Positions 59,601 through 64,000 of a stretch of DNA of 64,000 nucleotides are shown piece after piece. The position numbers and the translations under genes were made by a program. Under the pieces are notes generated by a model. That model saw only the letters and a list, made by a program, of their open reading frames with translations. It did no database searches and was not told the DNA's origin. How positions within the stretch are numbered: position 1 is the first letter of the stretch; each line of letters opens with the position of its first letter. Source of the DNA: Strigamia acuminata (Eukaryota > Arthropoda > Chilopoda > Geophilomorpha > Linotaeniidae); the NCBI GenBank assembly GCA_949358305.1, contig OX442314.1:21693060-21757059 (forward strand). The letters run 5' to 3'.

Positions 59601-61252
59601 CAAAATATCCACTTCAACTGTCAAATCAATCATAAATCTCTCTTATTTACTTATACACACCTGATATGTATCTCGATAACTCATTTCCAGCTCTCTTTGC
59701 ACTTGTTTCTATAACATTAGCTTGTCCTTCACCGATGTAGTGTTCTTCATTTGTCTTAAATCCCACTTGGATCAATTGGTCGGTGCTAATTGGCCCTCCA
59801 GAATCCCACACACTCTCCATTTGAATTAACTTCACCTGCAAAAAAATAAAATAAAAATAAAAATGATAAAATTTGTGTAGCATAAAATTCTAGAGGTAAT
59901 TTGAACCCACTTACTACATGTAATAGAGTAGTTAATTCAACAAACCGCATTAGCCAGCGGATCTTTTCATGCGCATTTAACGAAAGTAAAATGCAGTCAA
60001 CCTGGGCAAGGACTTTTTCATGCTACAATTAACCCAGGGTCAATGTTTCAATTTTTTGATAAAATAAACGGAACAATTGGACATGTAATGATCGTCGCAT
60101 GAAGCTGAGCAACTTTAGCATTTGCGCATGGTCAAAAAACGCGTTTTGTAGTCACAATTTCATTAATTTTTAACGTTTTGTTCAATGCTCTATCGCACGC
60201 ATTTGTTTATTTAATTTCTGCGCTTCGATGAATCCAACTTCCTCTGATAAATATTAAAATGGACACGAACTAAAATTTGTTTCTTTTTAATTTTAAAAGT
60301 TGAAAGTATCATTTAATTTTTTTTTTTTTTAAATTTTTTTTTTATTGAAATTTATTTTTGCCCATTTAACCCAATTCCCTTCCATTGCAATCCAGACCAA
60401 CAAAAAATGTTTGTCTAATGCTAAGGTCATCAGGAAATCAACAATCTTTTTGTATGTACATCACATCTGATCTCACAAATAAATTCTTACAGTGCAAAAT
60501 GCAATCTTTTGTTTTCCACAAACATAATTATTCATTTTTTCCCAACCCAAAACACATGTTGCAATTCAGAAAATGGAACAAAATAATTTATCTATTCATT
60601 CCTTTTACAATTTATAAAAATAATTCCAAATTGATCACCTTGCTAATGATACTTTACCACCACTTTTTATTCACTCATTTGCATTCAAACCTTGAAATTG
60701 GGTGTGGATTAGACCTGCACACATGTAACTAATATTAAAAACTCAACAATCGCATATATTTTTATATTCATAACCTAAATTTTAATGACTAACTTGAAAC
60801 TGAACACCTTTTATCAGTAAACAAACCCACTAACGAATCACGTTTTTATGTAGGCAAACAAGTTTTGTTATTTTAAAATAATAAAAAATTTAAAAAAAAC
60901 AAAAACCTTATCAGATTATAAAAGTAAGGTTTCTCAAACCTAAATAATTTCAAGATACTTCAATTAATGTGTTTTGTTTTTTTTTAAAAGGAAAAAAACG
61001 AAACCAATTTCGTTTTTCTCCATGTGGACATAGTTTAGCCACCCCGTTTCCTACCTGAATTTCCGATGTTTTATTGCATTCCAGGGGAGGTCGTTCGCCC
61101 ACGCTTCGTTCCTCTCGTTGACCTTGACACCTGTTAGCAAATGCAGCGAAATGTTCTTTAAAAGGTATTTTAACTTCAAAGAAAAAAGTCTGTTGGTTCA
61201 GTCCTTCATGTTTTCTGCTCGATCTACGACAAATACACCGCCAACTACAGCA
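47621..61252 (-). CDS. IRAG/LRMP/KASH5-type coiled-coil protein with KASH-like anchor
   Basis: Thirty-six exons join in phase to about 1582 residues with no stop. Exon starts (minus): 61252, 59835, 59353, 59168, 58407, 58205, 58070, 57846, 57638, 57487, 57283, 57161, 56937, 56811, 56198, 56093, 55926, 55768, 55590, 55294, 54945, 54117, 53710, 51953, 51048, 50191, 50042, 49685, 49467, 49273, 49113, 48875, 48588, 48354, 48084, 47876. The start codon is not located, and the first exon may begin further upstream. Order: EF-hand-like region (residues about 125-200, ending 'DIDLDTFKSLVYSW', close to KASH5), coiled coils (about 240-480), a long Ser/Pro-rich part, and an MRVI1-type helical region (about 1117-1267, 'AIEVMLLYVENLKR'). 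After an acidic run comes one span near residue 1530, with a lumenal tail of about 38 residues ending Pro-Pro-Met. Relatives anchor in the ER or outer nuclear membrane; KASH tails bind SUN proteins, and IRAG/LRMP bind IP3 receptors. Which applies here is inference. Confidence 0.75.
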
Positions 61253-61836
61253 CTGAAATAAATCGTCTGCCGGACGGGATTAAAATTAACAAAAAATAAT
61301 AAAAAGTGCTATTACCCGATTGGTGTTGAGAAGTTATGACGTAAATTTAAATTGCTTTTAAAAAAATTTGGATCCTGACTTTTAAAGTCTGACGTAATAT
61401 CGCGTGCTTAAATGTTAAAAAGAAAACCATTTATTGACGTCATCAACAGGTTACGACCGAACAGAACTATTTTTTTTAAGTATCACTGGAGCAATAGATT
61501 AATTAAAAGATAAAATGTAACTCGGTTATCTGCGTTGTGTCTATTTCTTGATTGCGATAAAAGTGATCAAATAAAAATTCTTAATATCAGCATCAACCGA
61601 CTTTAACTCCATCTTGAACTCTACGCTGTTATTCGTTTTCAATTTTCCCACCAGATGTTTCTATTCCCCGCCATCTATTGCCATAAGTCGAAACGTTTAG
61701 CTATCAATTAACCTTGATCGGTCAGGAACTTGGTAATGAGATATGTACAATTAACGTTACCAGTATATTTTTTCAAAAAAAATAGAACCGGTCGCGATAC
61801 GACAGGACTCCAGTAGGCGTGAGTGAGTTACATTGG
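61253..61836. promoter_or_regulatory. Divergent intergenic region between the IRAG-like gene and Protor
   Basis: About 580 bases separate the first supported exon of the minus-strand gene from the Protor start codon. A CRE/ATF-like TGACGTCA lies at 61435-61442. It may be a shared promoter, and could also contain the missing first exon of the minus-strand gene. Confidence 0.4.
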
Positions 61837-63713
61837 ATGGATTTTACGATGTGTTTACCTACAACTCGACGTTTGGAGCAACTTGAAGAGGAAGAAAACA
61901 GTGATTCCGAAGAAAGTAACAAACACCAAGCAAAAATAAAAGGAGAATCACGTGAATGGGACAAGTAAGACATATTAAATTTGTGTAAATTTAAGTTTTC
62001 GGTTTCGGCTTTGGATTATTTTTTTTTATTTTTATCTAATTTAGAATAATATTATTTTTTAAAATTAATAAAACCACAGTTTTAATTTAAACCGGAAAAA
62101 TCACACATTTCCTTTCCGATTTTTACTGTCTTTCTCATTTCCCATTGCAGTTTGAATTTTCCACTAACAACTTGCGAAAGTTTCCAAACAAACTTTTCCA
62201 AGGATGAAGTGATTTATTGAGTGTTAAAGTCTTTACTGTTTGCAATTAACTTTGATTTTGTAACCCCAGACGTGGACTTTAATTTGAAATTTGATAAGTT
62301 TTCAATTTTATTACCTAAAAAATGATTAAAGTTGCTGCAGACCACTCGTAAATGACGTCACATAGCCATTATTTGCCGAGCCTCGTGCGATAACTCGCAT
62401 GAGTCACATCTAAATATCTCACTGGAAGCTAAATTCTTACCACATACTTTTTTTTTTCTTCAAAATTTGATCTTTGAAATTAAAATAAAGATTGAAATAT
62501 ATCCAAAACAAAATTTATCTTTTATTGGCGCGGTGTCGAGCAGGAAAGCCTGCCACAGTTTTTTCATAAATTAAAACACTAAAAATTCTCTTTTTTATGT
62601 TTTAACAGCCTAGAAAATGCAGTTGTGGCTTTGTTTCAACGCCACGAACTAGACAACAAAGTTGTCCCAAAACTGCACTTGTGCATAAGGTAAATTTCGT
62701 GGAAAATGGAGTTCAGTGATGTTATTATTTGTCATTTGTTTTTAGAATATTGCTAGAAAAAGAAACTGGATCTTTTCTTTTTGAGTGGTGTCAAACAAAG
62801 CTATTCACCAAAGGGATGATTATTTTAAGAGAAACTCTAAAGCAGTCAACAGGTAATCGATAACACGAGTGGAGATTAAATTCTGTTTACAAAAATTTCC
62901 TCAAAACAAATTTCAATGCCCAATGTAATCCAATCAGGCCGACGTTTTCTCGATAATTTGGAACAAACGTGGATTTTTTTCTTCCAAGAAATATTGCCAT
63001 TGCTTCAAACAATATTTCTCCCACTTAGAGTAGTGAGTATTCATCACTTTTTATATAAATTTAAATAAATAAAAAATTGGCCTTCTCAGAAACAAGGATT
63101 TACAATCAGAAAAGCAGCTCTGATTCGTTTCAGAGACGTAATTGTCATGAAAATAGACATGTTAAGTATGTTACGTATCTTTAACCTTAAACTCCTGGAG
63201 TAGAAACTAGAAACGATTAAACTAAAAGAAAAATATTGTTTATTTAAGGTGCATTTGAAGCTGTTAATTTCCAAGTCAATCCTGGAATTAAGCAAATGTT
63301 TTTAATTCTTCAGGTAATTATTTTAAAAAAAAATATTAAAAAATTGATATTAAGCTTTAATGTCATTTCAGCATGTCCATGATCCATCCAGACCCAACGA
63401 AAACCGTCTTGAACTTGAAAAACTAATTGCGCGAATTATAGTCCCATATTTAGGTTACTACGGCTACTACGAAGGTGGACCGGATCCGATAATTGAATCT
63501 AATGAACCCGCAATGGCGAGCCAAAGAAAATCAATTGCAGGTTGTAAAAAAAATAAAAAAATAAAAATTTTTTTTTTCTTAAAAACTTGTTCCTTTAAAG
63601 ATGCGCGAAGAGTATCTAGACCACTAAGTGTGCAGCCAATTCAGCTCGATCGTCTGGAAGATATATTTCATGAAGCTGTTGCGCGTACAAGTAGTTTCAG
63701 TGACGACAAATAG
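61837..63713 (+). CDS. Protor: Protor/PRR5, mTORC2 subunit
   Basis: Eight exons in phase give 277 residues: 61837-61964, 62609-62689, 62746-62852, 62938-63032, 63090-63165, 63249-63313, 63372-63540, 63601-63713. The protein matches the PRR5/Protor (HbrB-like) family, a Rictor-binding accessory subunit of target-of-rapamycin complex 2. Visible family blocks are 'LEQTWIFFFQEILPLLQTIF', a segment reading R-K-A-A-L-I-R-F-R-D, 'FLILQHVHD', and the following 'IIVPYLG'. The N-terminal 45 residues are acidic and variable. The last intron is very short (60 bases) and could be read through in frame for some codons. The ATG at 61837 is the first of two close in-frame Met codons. The proline-rich C-terminus of vertebrate PRR5 is absent. 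Confidence 0.88.
62353..62360 (+). promoter_or_regulatory. CRE-like palindrome in Protor intron 1
   Basis: TGACGTCA, identical to the sites before wee1 (43727), in wee1 intron 1 (44758) and in the divergent promoter (61435). Confidence 0.35.
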
Positions 63714-63760
63714 GTACGGTTGAAACCGCCATTTTGGATTTAATATTCGTTTTATATCAT

Positions 63761-64000
63761 TTATTCAACTTTTCCTTTAGATTTTGATCTCAGTAGTTTA
63801 GCCAGAACAAACGATACCGCGACCACAACACCGATAACGATCATCGCAAACAGTACAATCAGGATAATGACATCGAGTACGTAATAGTAAAGCGAAGCGT
63901 ACATTCGGCTTTTGGGTGTTTGGTGGAGTGGCGTTGATTTGTGGCGTATGATGCGTTCAATCCAAAAAACAAAACGATCGGCAGGGATTTCCGGTTGGTC
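63761..64000 (-). CDS. UDP-glucuronosyltransferase, C-terminal end (partial)
   Basis: Seventy-nine codons and a stop; the gene continues beyond the right edge of the window. The fragment starts 'DQPEIPADRFVFWIERIIRH', which matches the conserved end of the UDP-sugar transferase domain. It then has the family's single C-terminal span (about residues 42-66 of the fragment) and a short Lys-rich cytoplasmic tail ending 'KSKGKVE', as in ER-resident enzymes. These enzymes conjugate sugars to small lipophilic compounds in the ER lumen. It is convergent with Protor, with only about 47 bases between the stop codons. Confidence 0.85.
   Translation of the reverse strand, partial: DQPEIPADRFVFWIERIIRHKSTPLHQTPKSRMYASLYYYVLDVIILIVLFAMIVIGVVVAVSFVLAKLLRSKSKGKVE

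Noticed and set aside
1-64000. CRISPR arrays, operons, prokaryotic RNA genes and tRNA or rRNA genes
   Set aside because: The window is eukaryotic. No spaced direct repeats of the CRISPR kind and no cloverleaf or rRNA sequence were noticed by eye; a tRNAscan-SE run would settle the tRNA question.

Overview
The window reads as an insect nuclear genome, most likely a beetle, although the order is inferred and not proven. It is AT-rich, with short spliced introns (often 50-100 bases), A/T microsatellites, a pickpocket-type DEG/ENaC channel, insect-like synaptotagmin 1, and a mix of LINE, Tc1/mariner and Ty3/gypsy elements. Almost every gene is split into several exons, so coordinates for most CDS entries are outer bounds and the exon joints are given in the text. 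Introns were placed by eye from GT/AG sites and checked only by reading phase.

Layout. 1-5.9 kb: two TMEM45-type membrane proteins flank a pickpocket channel gene. 6.7-8.6 kb: a membrane-protein exon and a 5'-truncated LINE. 9.3-19.8 kb: a small cluster of single-pass receptors. Two plus-strand genes encode signal peptide, CUB-like domain, LDL-receptor class A repeat, membrane span and a tail with a conserved PPxY motif. A minus-strand relative lacks the LDLa repeat, and its second copy has decayed. A block from about 14.9 to 17.35 kb is duplicated at 18.2 kb and beyond. The second copy was split by a complete, apparently young Ty3/gypsy retrotransposon (19,872-32,736). Its remainder continues at 32.7-34.5 kb, where it carries an extra small membrane-protein gene.

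36.4-39.4 kb: synaptotagmin 1 (minus). 39.4-43.7 kb: no convincing gene. 43.9-47.1 kb: Wee1 kinase (plus). 47.6-61.25 kb: a gene of about 36 exons on the minus strand, of the IRAG/LRMP/KASH5 type (EF-hand-like region, coiled coils, MRVI1-type region, C-terminal KASH-like anchor). 61.8-63.7 kb: Protor/PRR5, an mTORC2 subunit, divergently oriented from the previous gene. The right edge holds the C-terminal end of a UDP-glucuronosyltransferase.

The most unusual items are the retrotransposon's third gene (two exons, about 967 residues, no envelope features and no family I recognise), its clean -1 frameshift site between gag and pol, the PPxY-tailed CUB/LDLa receptor cluster, and the single gene that carries both IRAG/LRMP and KASH5-like features.
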